From Saprospiraceae bacterium (lineage in GTDB: Bacteria > Bacteroidota > Bacteroidia > Chitinophagales > Saprospiraceae), in NCBI GenBank assembly GCA_021739645.1, contig JAIPBL010000001.1, positions 124,001 to 188,000 of the forward strand: 64,000 nt of DNA, in the 5' to 3' direction. The stretch's first letter is position 1, and every line of letters begins with the position of its first letter. Shown here piece after piece: positions 24,641 to 33,179 of this stretch. Position numbers and translations under genes: made by a program. The notes beneath the pieces are model-generated. The model was not told where the DNA came from. It saw only the letters and a program-made list of their open reading frames with translations, and did no database searches.

Positions 24641-26809
24641 ATGAAAAAGACAACCCTCCTCCTTTCGTTCCTTATTTGGGGAATGGCCTCCAACCTCCTC
24701 ACTGCCCAAGACCTCACCGGCATATGGCACGGCCTACTGGATGTCCAAGCAGCCCAACTCCGGCTCGACCTCGACATTGCGCAGCAAGACGGCAAATACA
24801 CCGTCATGCTGTACAGTCCCGACCAGACACCTGAGGGCATTCCCGTGCCGGAGGTTGATTTTAAAAATGGCAAACTGGACTTTGCCGTCCCGGAATATAC
24901 CATTGAATATACCGGAACGGTGGACAAGGGTTTTGCTGGAATAACGGGCACTTTCAAGCAAGGTGGGCAGGCATGGCCACTCAACTTTAGCCGGGAGGCA
25001 TTGGATGCACCGCCCGGTAGCCCCGAATGGATAAAGGCACGCCTCGACAAACAAGAAATCTATATTACCATGCGTGATGGGGTGCGGCTTTTTACCTCCA
25101 TTTACACGCCAAAAGACACCAGCAAGAAATACCCGATGCTGATGACACGAACCCCGTATAACATCGAACCGAACGGGGAGGAAGGTATTTCTTATCACCT
25201 CATGTCCAATGTCAAGTTGATTGAGGAGGGCTATATCTTCGTATATCAGGACGTTCGTGGGCGCCATATGAGCGAAGGCGAGTACATGGATGTGCGCCCA
25301 TATAACCCGAAGAAGAACAAAAACGAGATTGATGAAACCACCGACACTTACGACGCCATTGATTGGCTGGTGAAAAACGTGGCCGGAAACAACGGCAGGA
25401 TTGGGGTTTTCGGTGTTTCATATCCCGGTTTTTATTCCACCATGTCGCTGATTGATGCGCACCCGGCACTGAAGGCAGTTTCGCCGCAAGCGCCCGTCAC
25501 CAACTGGTTCATCGGCGACGACTTCCACCACAACGGTGCTTTTGCGCTCATGGACGGCTTCAGTTTTTATTCCGGCTTCGGCAAGCCTCGCCCAAAACCA
25601 ACCCGGGAAGGGCAGCCCGGTTACGACATTCCCGGCCAGGACAATTATGATTTTTACCTGAAAATGGGTGCACTGAAACATGCCAAAGAAATTGCCTTTG
25701 GCGACAGCATCAAGTTCTGGACAGAACTGATGAACCACCCAGACTACGACGATTTCTGGAAAGCCCGTGACCCTCGCCCGCATTTGAAAAACATCAAGCC
25801 CGCCGTACTGACCGTCGGCGGACATTTCGATGCAGAGGATTGCTGGGGTGCTTGGCACACCTACGAAGCCATTGAAAAACAGAACCCTGCCACCGTTTCC
25901 AATCGCCTGATAATGGGCCCGTGGTCGCACGGGCAGTGGTCTGGCGACCTTGGCGAGCAACTTGGCAACATTCATTTTGGGGCAAATACAGGCGACCACT
26001 ACAAAGAAGTGGAGCTTGAATTCTTCAATTTTTACCTCAAGGACAAAGGCAAAATCAACTTGCCCGAAGCCGATATTTTCATAACCGGCGCCAACAAATG
26101 GCAATCGTTCGACACTTGGCCACCGAAGAACGTGACCGAGAAAACGCTTTATTTTCAATCAAACGGCAGCATCACGATGTCGGCGCCCACCGCCAAAACC
26201 AGCTTTGACGAGTATGTTTCCGACCCGATGAAACCTGTGCCTTATACAGAAGATGTTCACCTTCGTCGCACCCGGGAGTACATGACCGACGACCAGCGCT
26301 TCGCCGCCCGCCGCCCCGATGTGATGGTTTACCAAACGGACATCCTTACCGAGGACATGACCATCACTGGCCCGCTCAACGCAGACCTGTTCGTGAGCAC
26401 CACTGGCACCGATGCGGATTTTGTGGTGAAATTGATTGATGTATTTCCCGATACGCTGAAAAGCTATCCCAAGAATGACATGCACGTGCCCATGGCGGGC
26501 TATCAGATGTTGGTGCGTGGCGAGATTTTTCGGGGCCGCTACCGCAATTCTTATGAAAAGCCGGAGGCATTCGTTCCGGGGAAAGTGACGGAGGTGAAAT
26601 ATGAGCTGCCAGATGTGGCACATACTTTCAAAAAAGGCCACCGCATCATGGTGCAGGTGCAGAACTCGTGGTTCCCACTTTTCGACCGGAACCCACAGCA
26701 AATGCTGGACATTTACCATTGTTCCAGCACTGATTTCAAGAAAGCGACCATGCGGATTTACCATGAGGCTGGGAAGGCTTCGGGGGTGAAGGTCAAGGTG
26801 CTGCGATAG
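24641..26809 (+). CDS. Secreted CocE/NonD-family hydrolase (X-Pro dipeptidyl-peptidase S15-like)
   Basis: 722 residues with a signal peptide (1-22, ending LLTAQD). Residues 25-125 form a small beta domain (KLDFAVPEYTIEYTGTV...FKQGGQAWPLNFSRE) ahead of the hydrolase. The alpha/beta-hydrolase core has RDGVRLFTSIYTP, the nucleophile elbow GVSYPGFYSTM, the Asp region GGHFDAEDCWG and the His in GPWSHGQWSG. The C-terminal jelly-roll X-Pro domain (about 500-722) ends with HRIMVQVQNSWFPLFDRNPQ. Family members are cocaine esterase-like esterases, glutaryl-7-ACA acylases or X-Pro peptidases; substrate unknown. Confidence 0.87.
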   Translation: MKKTTLLLSFLIWGMASNLLTAQDLTGIWHGLLDVQAAQLRLDLDIAQQDGKYTVMLYSPDQTPEGIPVPEVDFKNGKLDFAVPEYTIEYTGTVDKGFAGITGTFKQGGQAWPLNFSREALDAPPGSPEWIKARLDKQEIYITMRDGVRLFTSIYTPKDTSKKYPMLMTRTPYNIEPNGEEGISYHLMSNVKLIEEGYIFVYQDVRGRHMSEGEYMDVRPYNPKKNKNEIDETTDTYDAIDWLVKNVAGNNGRIGVFGVSYPGFYSTMSLIDAHPALKAVSPQAPVTNWFIGDDFHHNGAFALMDGFSFYSGFGKPRPKPTREGQPGYDIPGQDNYDFYLKMGALKHAKEIAFGDSIKFWTELMNHPDYDDFWKARDPRPHLKNIKPAVLTVGGHFDAEDCWGAWHTYEAIEKQNPATVSNRLIMGPWSHGQWSGDLGEQLGNIHFGANTGDHYKEVELEFFNFYLKDKGKINLPEADIFITGANKWQSFDTWPPKNVTEKTLYFQSNGSITMSAPTAKTSFDEYVSDPMKPVPYTEDVHLRRTREYMTDDQRFAARRPDVMVYQTDILTEDMTITGPLNADLFVSTTGTDADFVVKLIDVFPDTLKSYPKNDMHVPMAGYQMLVRGEIFRGRYRNSYEKPEAFVPGKVTEVKYELPDVAHTFKKGHRIMVQVQNSWFPLFDRNPQQMLDIYHCSSTDFKKATMRIYHEAGKASGVKVKVLR

Positions 26810-26885
26810 AAGAGCATTGGCCGGGTGACTTTGATACCGATGGCTTTTAGTAAATATCGCAAATTTAAAAGTCTGCCCTGACTGA

Positions 26886-26989
26886 CATCCCCTAACCCCC
26901 TTCAAAGGGGGAATTCGTGTCTGCTAATCCTCATAAGTTGAGCAATTAAGCAGGATTTAATTCCCCCTTTGAAGGGGGTTAGGGGGATG
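26886..26989. repeat. Inverted-repeat element, copy 2 (CCCCCTAACCCCCTT family)
   Basis: CATCCCCTAACCCCCTTCAA at the left and TTGAAGGGGGTTAGGGGGAT at the right form near-perfect arms of about 30 nt (26886-26916 and 26959-26989). The roughly 42-nt middle resembles copy 1 at 22732. No gene overlaps it. It sits between the CocE-like gene and the GH18 gene. Confidence 0.8.
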
Positions 26990-27042
26990 TTCGTCGCAGA
27001 GCAGTTCCTTTAGTTGATGGCACTAAAACACAACAAAAAGCA

Positions 27043-28137
27043 ATGATTCACAAATTATTTGGTGCATTTCTCCTCCTGATTGCCAGCCATTCCAACCCAT
27101 TATTTGCGCAGCAAAACGACATCGCCATCATCGCCTATTACGCCGGAAATGCCGAAAACATAGACGCACACCCCGTCGAAAAACTCACCCATCTCATTTA
27201 CAGTTTTTGCCACCTGAAAGGGAACCGCCTCACCGTGGACGATGCCAACGACAGCCTCACCATCCGCCATCTCGTCAGCCTCAAAGCCCGGAATCCCAAG
27301 CTGAAAGTGATGCTGGCACTGGGAGGGTGGGGTGGTTGTAAACCATGCTCCGAGGTGTTTTCTTCGAGAAAAGGGCGGCGGGAATTTGCCAAATCCACCC
27401 TCGAACTCCTAGAGACCTACCAGGTGGACGGCCTCGACCTCGACTGGGAGTATCCGGCCATCGAAGGGCATCCCGGTCACCCGTGGTCGCCGAAGGACAA
27501 GCGGAATTTCACGCTGTTAATCAAACAGTTGCGCAAGAAAATGGGCTGGAAGTACGAGCTAAGCTTTGCCGCAGGTGGCTTCACCAAGTTCCTCGAAGCA
27601 TCCGTGGAATGGCATAAAATCATGCCGCTGCTGGATAGGGTGAACCTCATGTCCTATGACCTCGTGCATGGCTACAGCACCGAGACGGGCCACCACACGC
27701 CGCTGTTTTCCAACGCCTCACAGGTCGAATCCACCGACCATGCCGTTCGCTTTCTGGACTCCATCGGTGTGCCGCTGAACAAGGTGGCCATCGGCGCTGC
27801 TTTTTATGGACGGGTCTGGGAAAACGTGGCGGATGTGAACAACGGAATTTACCAAACCGGGAAATTCAAACGGGGCGTTTCCTATCGGTCACTGCCGAAG
27901 TATTTGGCCGAGAATCCGGGCTATCAAAGCTATTGGGATGAGGTCTCTAAAGCGCCTTATATGTACAATGCAAAAGCCCAGCTTTATTTCACGTATGACA
28001 ACGAACGCTCTGTTGCTTTGAAAACAAAATATGCCATGGAAAAAGGACTGAACGGCATTATGTTTTGGCAATTGGCCGAGGATGCGATTGCACCGGAAAA
28101 GGGGCTGTTGGAGGTGATATATGAAACGGTGAGGTAG
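27043..28137 (+). CDS. Secreted glycoside hydrolase family 18 (chitinase-like)
   Basis: 364 residues with a signal peptide (1-22, LFAQ). The GH18 motif DxxDxDxE is present as DGLDLDWEYP, with Glu136 as acid/base. Other family features are LALGGWGG (about 91-98), SFAAGG, MSYDLVHGYS and the C-terminal MFWQLAEDA, where the Trp lines the -1 site. It should hydrolyse beta-1,4-GlcNAc links (chitin or related glycans) outside the cytoplasm. There is no T9SS sorting domain and no carbohydrate-binding module, so it is probably periplasmic or released by another way. Confidence 0.9.
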   Translation: MIHKLFGAFLLLIASHSNPLFAQQNDIAIIAYYAGNAENIDAHPVEKLTHLIYSFCHLKGNRLTVDDANDSLTIRHLVSLKARNPKLKVMLALGGWGGCKPCSEVFSSRKGRREFAKSTLELLETYQVDGLDLDWEYPAIEGHPGHPWSPKDKRNFTLLIKQLRKKMGWKYELSFAAGGFTKFLEASVEWHKIMPLLDRVNLMSYDLVHGYSTETGHHTPLFSNASQVESTDHAVRFLDSIGVPLNKVAIGAAFYGRVWENVADVNNGIYQTGKFKRGVSYRSLPKYLAENPGYQSYWDEVSKAPYMYNAKAQLYFTYDNERSVALKTKYAMEKGLNGIMFWQLAEDAIAPEKGLLEVIYETVR

Positions 28138-28171
28138 GTAAGGGTGGGCATTTCGAGGCAGTTCAATTTGA

Positions 28172-28597
28172 AATATGGAACACTTGCGGCAACGGGTTTA
28201 GGTGGAGTTTCTGGTTGCAATTGTTCAGCCTTAAAGAGTCGTGCAAATTGGCTTTGTCTGCGCTGCCGAAGTGGACTTCGGCAGTACCGTCGTACCGCCA
28301 AAGTCCACTTTGGCGCTTTCCTGTTCGCAATCACGCTGGCTCTAAGTGCCTTGCTCAAACGGTGAGCTTTTCGTGATACTTGGGCAATGCTGATATTGGA
28401 ATGTGGAACACTTGCGGAAACGGGGTCGTGCAAATTGGCTGTGCCTGCGCTGCCGAAGTGGACTTCGGCAGTACCGTCGTACCGCCAAAGTCCACTTTGG
28501 CGCTTTCCTGTTCGCAATCACGCTGGCTCATAGAGCCTTGCTCAAACGGTGAGCTTTTACTGCTGGCCTTGGAATGTGGAACACCTGCGGCAGCGGA
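28172..28597. repeat. 134-nt direct repeat with embedded palindromes
   Basis: A unit of 134 nt (28238-28371) is repeated almost exactly at 28425-28558 (offset 187). Each unit holds two perfect 9+2+9 palindromes: TGCCGAAGTGGACTTCGGCA (28264-28283, 28451-28470) and CGCCAAAGTCCACTTTGGCG (28296-28315, 28483-28502). A leader, GTGGAACACTTGCGG, occurs three times, at about 28175, 28402 and 28575 (the last with one change). The region is non-coding. Related palindromes are at 57163 and 57208. Confidence 0.85.
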
Positions 28598-28719
28598 CAA
28601 ATTAAACGGCATTTTTGCATTTCATGTCACCTACCAAGCTTTTATTTTCGCCAACCCCCAACCCCCAATTTTTTCTATTTTTACCCCGTACCTTCATCTT
28701 TCATCAAAACTCCGTTTTC

Positions 28720-31155
28720 ATGCGACAAATCACCCGATACTTCATCCTAGTTATTATCATGGCCCTATTTTCAGACCTTGGTTATTCGCAAGACCCCACC
28801 ACCTACCAGACCCCTCCAAAAGCTATCGCTGACCTGATTGATGCAGCGCCCACGCCCGGCGTTTCCATCAGTCCCGACAAGAAAATGATGCTCCTGCTGA
28901 GCCAGCCCGGACTGCCCTCCATCGAGGAAGTGGGCGAGCCGGAACTCCGCATCGGCGGCATCCGCATCAATCCCCGCACCAATGGCCCCAGCCGTGCTTT
29001 CTATTACAACAAGCTGACCATGAGGACCTTGGAAAGCGAAAAAGAAATCCCCATCAGCGGCTTGCCGCAAAATCCGAGGATGAGCAGCGTCACTTGGAAC
29101 ACGGATGGGTCGAGGATTGTGTTCCTGAACACCGTTGCCAACGGCATCGAATTGTGGACGATTGACGTGGCGACTGCCAAGGCCAAGCGGCTCACGGATG
29201 CCGTCGTCAATAGTGCGGCTGGTGGCGCTTTCGAGTTGTTTTCCGATGGAAAAACCTTGCTCTACAAGCGCATCCTCGCCGACCGTGGCGATGTTCCTGA
29301 AAAACCAGCCGCTCCCGCTGGGCCAACCGTGCAGTCGAACCAAGGCAAAGCCGCACCGGTGCGCACCTACCAGGATTTGCTCAGCAACAAATTCGATGAG
29401 ACGCTTTTTGAATATTACACCACCGCTCAACTGATGTGGCTCGACCTCGCCACTGGCAGCGAACAACCTTTCCTCAAAGGCATTTTCACTGATTTTTCTG
29501 CTTCGCCGGATGGTAATTACGTACTTGTTTCCGAAGTGAAAAAGCCGTTTTCTTATATCGTGCCGTATCGTAGTTTCCCGGAATCGGTGCGCATTTACGA
29601 CCGGAAAGGCGGCATGGTGCGCCAAATCGCTGACCTGCCCGCTGCCGAAAACATCCCGAAGGGCTTCAACGCTGTGCCGACCGGTCCCCGCAGCTTTACT
29701 TGGCGTGCTGATAAACCTGCCAGCCTCTATTGGGTGGAAGCGCAGGACGGCGGCGACCCGAAAAAGGAAGTGGATGTTCGGGACAAAATGTTTTACCTCG
29801 ATGCGCCTTTTGCGGGAGCACCAAAGGAGGGCATCTCGTTCAACCTGCGCTATGCGGGCCTGACTTGGGGCAATGACGGCCTCGCTTTGTCTTATGAAAG
29901 CTGGTGGCAGACCCGCCGCCAAATCGTCCGGCAGTGGCAACCTGAGAAGCCTGCCGCTGCGCCAGTTGTCGTTTTCGACTTGAACACCGAGGACCGCTAC
30001 AACAACCCCGGTGGTTTTCAGACGGAAAGAAATGCTGCCGGCTGGAACGTGCTGCTCACCGCCGATGGCGGCAAGTCGCTCTTCCTCACCGGGCAGGGCG
30101 CTAGCCCCGAAGGCAACCGCCCTTTTGTGGACAAATTCGATTTGGCTTCGAAAAAAACCACCCGACTCTGGCGTTCGGAAGCGCCGTATTATGAAACACC
30201 GATTTCCATTTTGGACATGGAAAAGGGCCTCGTGCTGACCCGCCGGGAAGCCAATTACGAGCAGCCGAATTATTACCTCCGGGATATTAAAAAGGGCAAA
30301 ATCACGCAGGTCACCAATTTTCCGAACCCTTTCGAGGGCATGAAAGGTGTGAAAAAAGAACTCCTGAAGTTCAAGCGGGCCGACGGTCTTGACCTGACCG
30401 GAACGCTTTATTTGCCAGCCAACTACGACAAAGCACGGGACGGCGAACTGCCCGTGGTGATGTGGGCGTACCCCCGTGAATTCAAGAGCGCCGAGGCGGC
30501 AGGGCAGGTGCAGGATTCGCCGTATGAGTTCATCCGCACGAGCTGGGCTTCGCCGATTTTGTGGGTCACGCAGGGTTATGCCGTTTTTGACGATGTGGCC
30601 ATGCCCATCGTTGGCGAAGGCGACCAAGAGCCCAACGAAACGTTTGTGGAGCAACTCCAAGCGAATGCCGAGGCTGCCGTCAAAGTCCTGCACGACATGG
30701 GCGTGGGCGACCCCAAGCGCATCGGCGTGGGCGGCCACTCCTACGGGGCGTTTATGACGGCCAACCTCTTGGCGCACACGGACTTGTTTGCCGCAGGCAT
30801 CGCCCGCAGTGGGGCGTACAACCGCACCTTGACGCCGTTCGGTTTTCAGGCCGAGGAGCGTACGTATTGGGAGACGCCGGAGACTTATTACAAGATGTCG
30901 CCGTTCAATTACGCTGATAAAATCAAGGAGCCGCTGCTGCTCATTCATGGTGAAGCAGACAACAACAGTGGCACTTTCCCGATGCAGAGCGAGCGGATGT
31001 TTGCTGCCATGAAAGGCAACGGCGCCACGGTGCGCCTCGTCATGCTCCCGCACGAAAGCCACGGCTACCGGGGCAGGGAATCCATCCTGCACATGGCATG
31101 GGAAATGGATGGCTGGCTGGAGAAATATGTGAAAAATGGAGGGGCGAAGCCTTGA
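28720..31155 (+). CDS. Secreted S9-family prolyl oligopeptidase-like peptidase
   Basis: 811 residues from the ATG at 28720, where a signal peptide begins (MRQITRYFILVIIMALFSDL). An upstream in-frame start at 28615 adds non-homologous sequence from the repeat region. The N-terminal part (about 30-530) is a beta-propeller-like region. The C-terminal alpha/beta hydrolase domain has the nucleophile in GVGGHSYGAFMTANLL, the Asp in LLIHGEADNNSGTFP and the His in PHESHGYRGRES. It probably cleaves peptides in the periplasm or outside, in the style of the Bacteroidota exopeptidases of family S9. Single gene. Confidence 0.9.
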   Translation: MRQITRYFILVIIMALFSDLGYSQDPTTYQTPPKAIADLIDAAPTPGVSISPDKKMMLLLSQPGLPSIEEVGEPELRIGGIRINPRTNGPSRAFYYNKLTMRTLESEKEIPISGLPQNPRMSSVTWNTDGSRIVFLNTVANGIELWTIDVATAKAKRLTDAVVNSAAGGAFELFSDGKTLLYKRILADRGDVPEKPAAPAGPTVQSNQGKAAPVRTYQDLLSNKFDETLFEYYTTAQLMWLDLATGSEQPFLKGIFTDFSASPDGNYVLVSEVKKPFSYIVPYRSFPESVRIYDRKGGMVRQIADLPAAENIPKGFNAVPTGPRSFTWRADKPASLYWVEAQDGGDPKKEVDVRDKMFYLDAPFAGAPKEGISFNLRYAGLTWGNDGLALSYESWWQTRRQIVRQWQPEKPAAAPVVVFDLNTEDRYNNPGGFQTERNAAGWNVLLTADGGKSLFLTGQGASPEGNRPFVDKFDLASKKTTRLWRSEAPYYETPISILDMEKGLVLTRREANYEQPNYYLRDIKKGKITQVTNFPNPFEGMKGVKKELLKFKRADGLDLTGTLYLPANYDKARDGELPVVMWAYPREFKSAEAAGQVQDSPYEFIRTSWASPILWVTQGYAVFDDVAMPIVGEGDQEPNETFVEQLQANAEAAVKVLHDMGVGDPKRIGVGGHSYGAFMTANLLAHTDLFAAGIARSGAYNRTLTPFGFQAEERTYWETPETYYKMSPFNYADKIKEPLLLIHGEADNNSGTFPMQSERMFAAMKGNGATVRLVMLPHESHGYRGRESILHMAWEMDGWLEKYVKNGGAKP

Positions 31156-31434
31156 TGGGGTTTCGGATTTACGATTTACGATTGGGATGCCGTGGGTGGT
31201 TTCAAGGGATTGGTTTATTGGACAAATTCAACCATTAATCTTGGGCGTTTAGTGGCGGCGTGACTCGAAGTCTATCACGCGAGGAGGATGGGAATACGGA
31301 TGGAGCGGATTTGGCGGATGAAAACGGATTTCATCTGTTTTAATCCGCTCGACCCGCTAAATCCGCAGTGCAATCCTCCTTGTAGTAAGTTGACGACGTT
31401 AGATTCAAGTCATGCTGACACGATGGCACACCCG
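31156..31434. repeat. Intergenic region with interspersed repeats
   Basis: 31162-31186 carries GGATTTACGATTTACGATTG, the intergenic form of a repeat that is also found in sense inside the ostA-like gene at 58814. 31300-31367 is an imperfect inverted repeat built from AGCGGATTTGGCGGATG and ATCCGCTCGACCCGCTAAAT. At about 31258 lies a degenerate GGCGTGACTCGAAGTC palindrome related to 60174. No gene was recognised. Confidence 0.45.
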
Positions 31435-31773
31435 CTATCCATTATGTTTTTCGAATTTTGCATAAAATAAGGTTAGCAAGACGAAAGCAAAGTATGGAAT
31501 CAATAAGATAAGGTTGAGCAAACCCCAGTCAAAGTATGCGGTCAAAACACCCAATACAAACCCAGTAATCACAAGGCCCACAAGCCACATGATTTGTAGC
31601 TTGATGAAATCGCATTTTATTGATTCACGACAACCTTGGCAAGGCCATGTTGATAAGCCGTATGACATCACATATCGCCGAACAAATACTCCGAAAGGAT
31701 ATTGATGACCGCATGCTGGGCAGGTGCGAGGGCCTGTGTTTTTTTCAACTATATCGAGAATTTCGTTGTGCAT
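31435..31773 (-). CDS. Small zinc-ribbon membrane protein
   Basis: 112 residues. The N-terminal part has two Cys pairs (CPACG at about 18-22 and CQGC at about 45-48), which looks like a four-Cys zinc ribbon facing the cytoplasm. Two membrane helices follow (about 61-82 and 85-105). No known function. It lies downstream of the WG-repeat gene on the same strand with a hairpin between them. Composition is close to the WG gene, so the two may have come in together. Confidence 0.6.
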   Translation of the reverse strand: MHNEILDIVEKNTGPRTCPACGHQYPFGVFVRRYVMSYGLSTWPCQGCRESIKCDFIKLQIMWLVGLVITGFVLGVLTAYFDWGLLNLILLIPYFAFVLLTLFYAKFEKHNG

Positions 31774-31795
31774 TGATTTTTTTTTGATGCGAACG

Positions 31796-31857
31796 GTTAG
31801 CGTCGGCGACGTGCCCAGCTTTTGCTGGGCATGGGCGCTGGCGCAGTGTTAGCTAAC
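31796..31857. repeat. Large hairpin between the WG gene and the zinc-ribbon gene
   Basis: An inner perfect stem, TGCCCAGC (31812-31819) and GCTGGGCA (31824-31831) around TTTT, lies inside an outer pair GTTAGC (31796-31801) and GCTAAC (31852-31857). It follows, and overlaps the last bases of, the WG-repeat gene, so it may end or stabilise its transcript; there is no T-run on the minus strand. Confidence 0.5.
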
Positions 31858-33079
31858 GTAATTTTAACTTTTCTAATTCTTTACTCAGATTTTCTTGCAA
31901 TAATCCTAAGGGAATAATAAATTCTCCGTCAATATTAATTACTCCCTTTTGCTCTCCTTTTGTTACAAGGGCAATAGGTTGATTATACTGATTTTCTCTA
32001 ATTTTCCAATAACCTCCCGTTGGTGATTCTTTGCTTCCAACAATCAGAATCGAGTCAAATTCATATTTGGTCAGTTGCTTTCCATTTTGATTAAAAATTG
32101 CCCATTTACCTTTTCTTTTAAAAGCAATCACTCCTTCAAATTCTCTGACGTAATCATCATGCTTGAATGGAATTAGTATTTTCCCAGCCGTAGATATCAT
32201 TCCCCATTTGCCTTTTTTTCTTGCTGCGGCACAACCTAAATGCGGCTCTCTTAATATCTCAAAATTACTTTCAAATATTTCTGCTCCAGTAGTGTCAATA
32301 AACCCAAGATTTCCATTATGCTTTCTGTATGTTGCTTTTTCCGTGTAAAATGCACTTACCATTTTATACTTTGGCGGGATGACCTCTTCACCTCTTATGT
32401 TAATAAAACCCCATGAACTATCAACCCTAATTTTTGATTTGCCATTATAAAAGTCATCAATCCCTGTGTATTTCAAATCAGTTAATAACTCTCCCTTTGA
32501 ATTTGCTATTGCGTAATATTGTCCTTTGCGAATCCTTATCAAACCATCTTTTATCCATTCAAACGAATCATAAATTGGCTCAAGAATAGGTTCGCCGTTG
32601 GGTGAAAATATTCCATACGTCCTTATTTTTGAAATCCATCCAGCAAATTCTCCTTCCATCAATAAACTGTCCCTCCTTTTTTCAACAAATAGTCTATCAT
32701 TTTTCAAATAGATACTGTTGAATACCATTGGTAAGACTTCTTTTCCGCTTTCTGTTATTACTCCTACATCGTATTTTCCACGATAATCTGTTCTATTTCT
32801 ATTTGTAATTCTTATCAACGAAATATTTAGAAAATGAATCTGGTCATAATTGAAAGGAATAATTATTTCTTTTCTCGAATTTATTACTCCAGCTTTTTTG
32901 TTGTGGAATACGACACCTTTTCCATATAGGAAATCAAACGCATATTGGAACTGTGGTTTTATAACGATTGAATCCTTGTCCTTGTATCCCCACAAACTAT
33001 CCATTTCAAATGCACAATAATCCTGAGCATTTGAATTTGTCGAAAAAAACAAAATTAGTATGAGTAGTTTGTTTTTCAT
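31853..33079 (-). CDS. Exported WG-repeat protein
   Basis: 408 residues. Signal peptide 1-18 (ILFFSTNSNAQ). The rest is a series of about 40-residue WG (KWG-type) repeats, seen as SLWGYKDKDS, KAGVINSRKEIIIPFNYD, SSWGFINIRGEEVIPPKY, GNLGFIDTTGAEIFESNF, GKWGMISTAGKILIPFKHD and GKWAIFNQNGKQL. These repeats form an open beta structure of unknown function, often surface exposed. The gene is clearly AT-rich compared with its neighbours. It is flanked by the 12-nt direct repeat GTGTTAGCTAAC (31846-31857 and 33084-33095), which suggests horizontal insertion. Confidence 0.8.
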   Translation of the reverse strand: MKNKLLILILFFSTNSNAQDYCAFEMDSLWGYKDKDSIVIKPQFQYAFDFLYGKGVVFHNKKAGVINSRKEIIIPFNYDQIHFLNISLIRITNRNRTDYRGKYDVGVITESGKEVLPMVFNSIYLKNDRLFVEKRRDSLLMEGEFAGWISKIRTYGIFSPNGEPILEPIYDSFEWIKDGLIRIRKGQYYAIANSKGELLTDLKYTGIDDFYNGKSKIRVDSSWGFINIRGEEVIPPKYKMVSAFYTEKATYRKHNGNLGFIDTTGAEIFESNFEILREPHLGCAAARKKGKWGMISTAGKILIPFKHDDYVREFEGVIAFKRKGKWAIFNQNGKQLTKYEFDSILIVGSKESPTGGYWKIRENQYNQPIALVTKGEQKGVINIDGEFIIPLGLLQENLSKELEKLKLR

Positions 33080-33101
33080 TTTTGTGTTAGCTAACTACTT
33101 G

Positions 33102-33146
33102 ATACCCGCAGTTTTAACCACAAAACGCATTCAAAACTGCGGGTAT
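33102..33146. terminator. Hairpin downstream of the large BNR gene
   Basis: A perfect 14-nt inverted repeat (ATACCCGCAGTTTT at 33102-33115 and its complement at 33133-33146) with a 17-nt loop. It lies 34 nt after the stop of the minus-strand gene starting at 36473 and upstream of the WG gene. A terminator role is likely but the T-run is only on the + strand. Confidence 0.4.
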
Positions 33147-33179
33147 TTTTAATACTTCCCCAACAAATCTTCAAAACCC

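Noticed and set aside
28771-31092. 773-codon open frame on the minus strand
   Set aside because: It lies antisense to the S9 peptidase gene, which has catalytic motifs and a signal peptide; the antisense frame is open only because of codon bias.
31790-31860. Possible integron attC site next to the WG-repeat gene
   Set aside because: The outer pair reads GTTAGC...GCTAAC, the inverse of the attC order (RYYYAAC...GTTRRRY), and no integrase is in the window.
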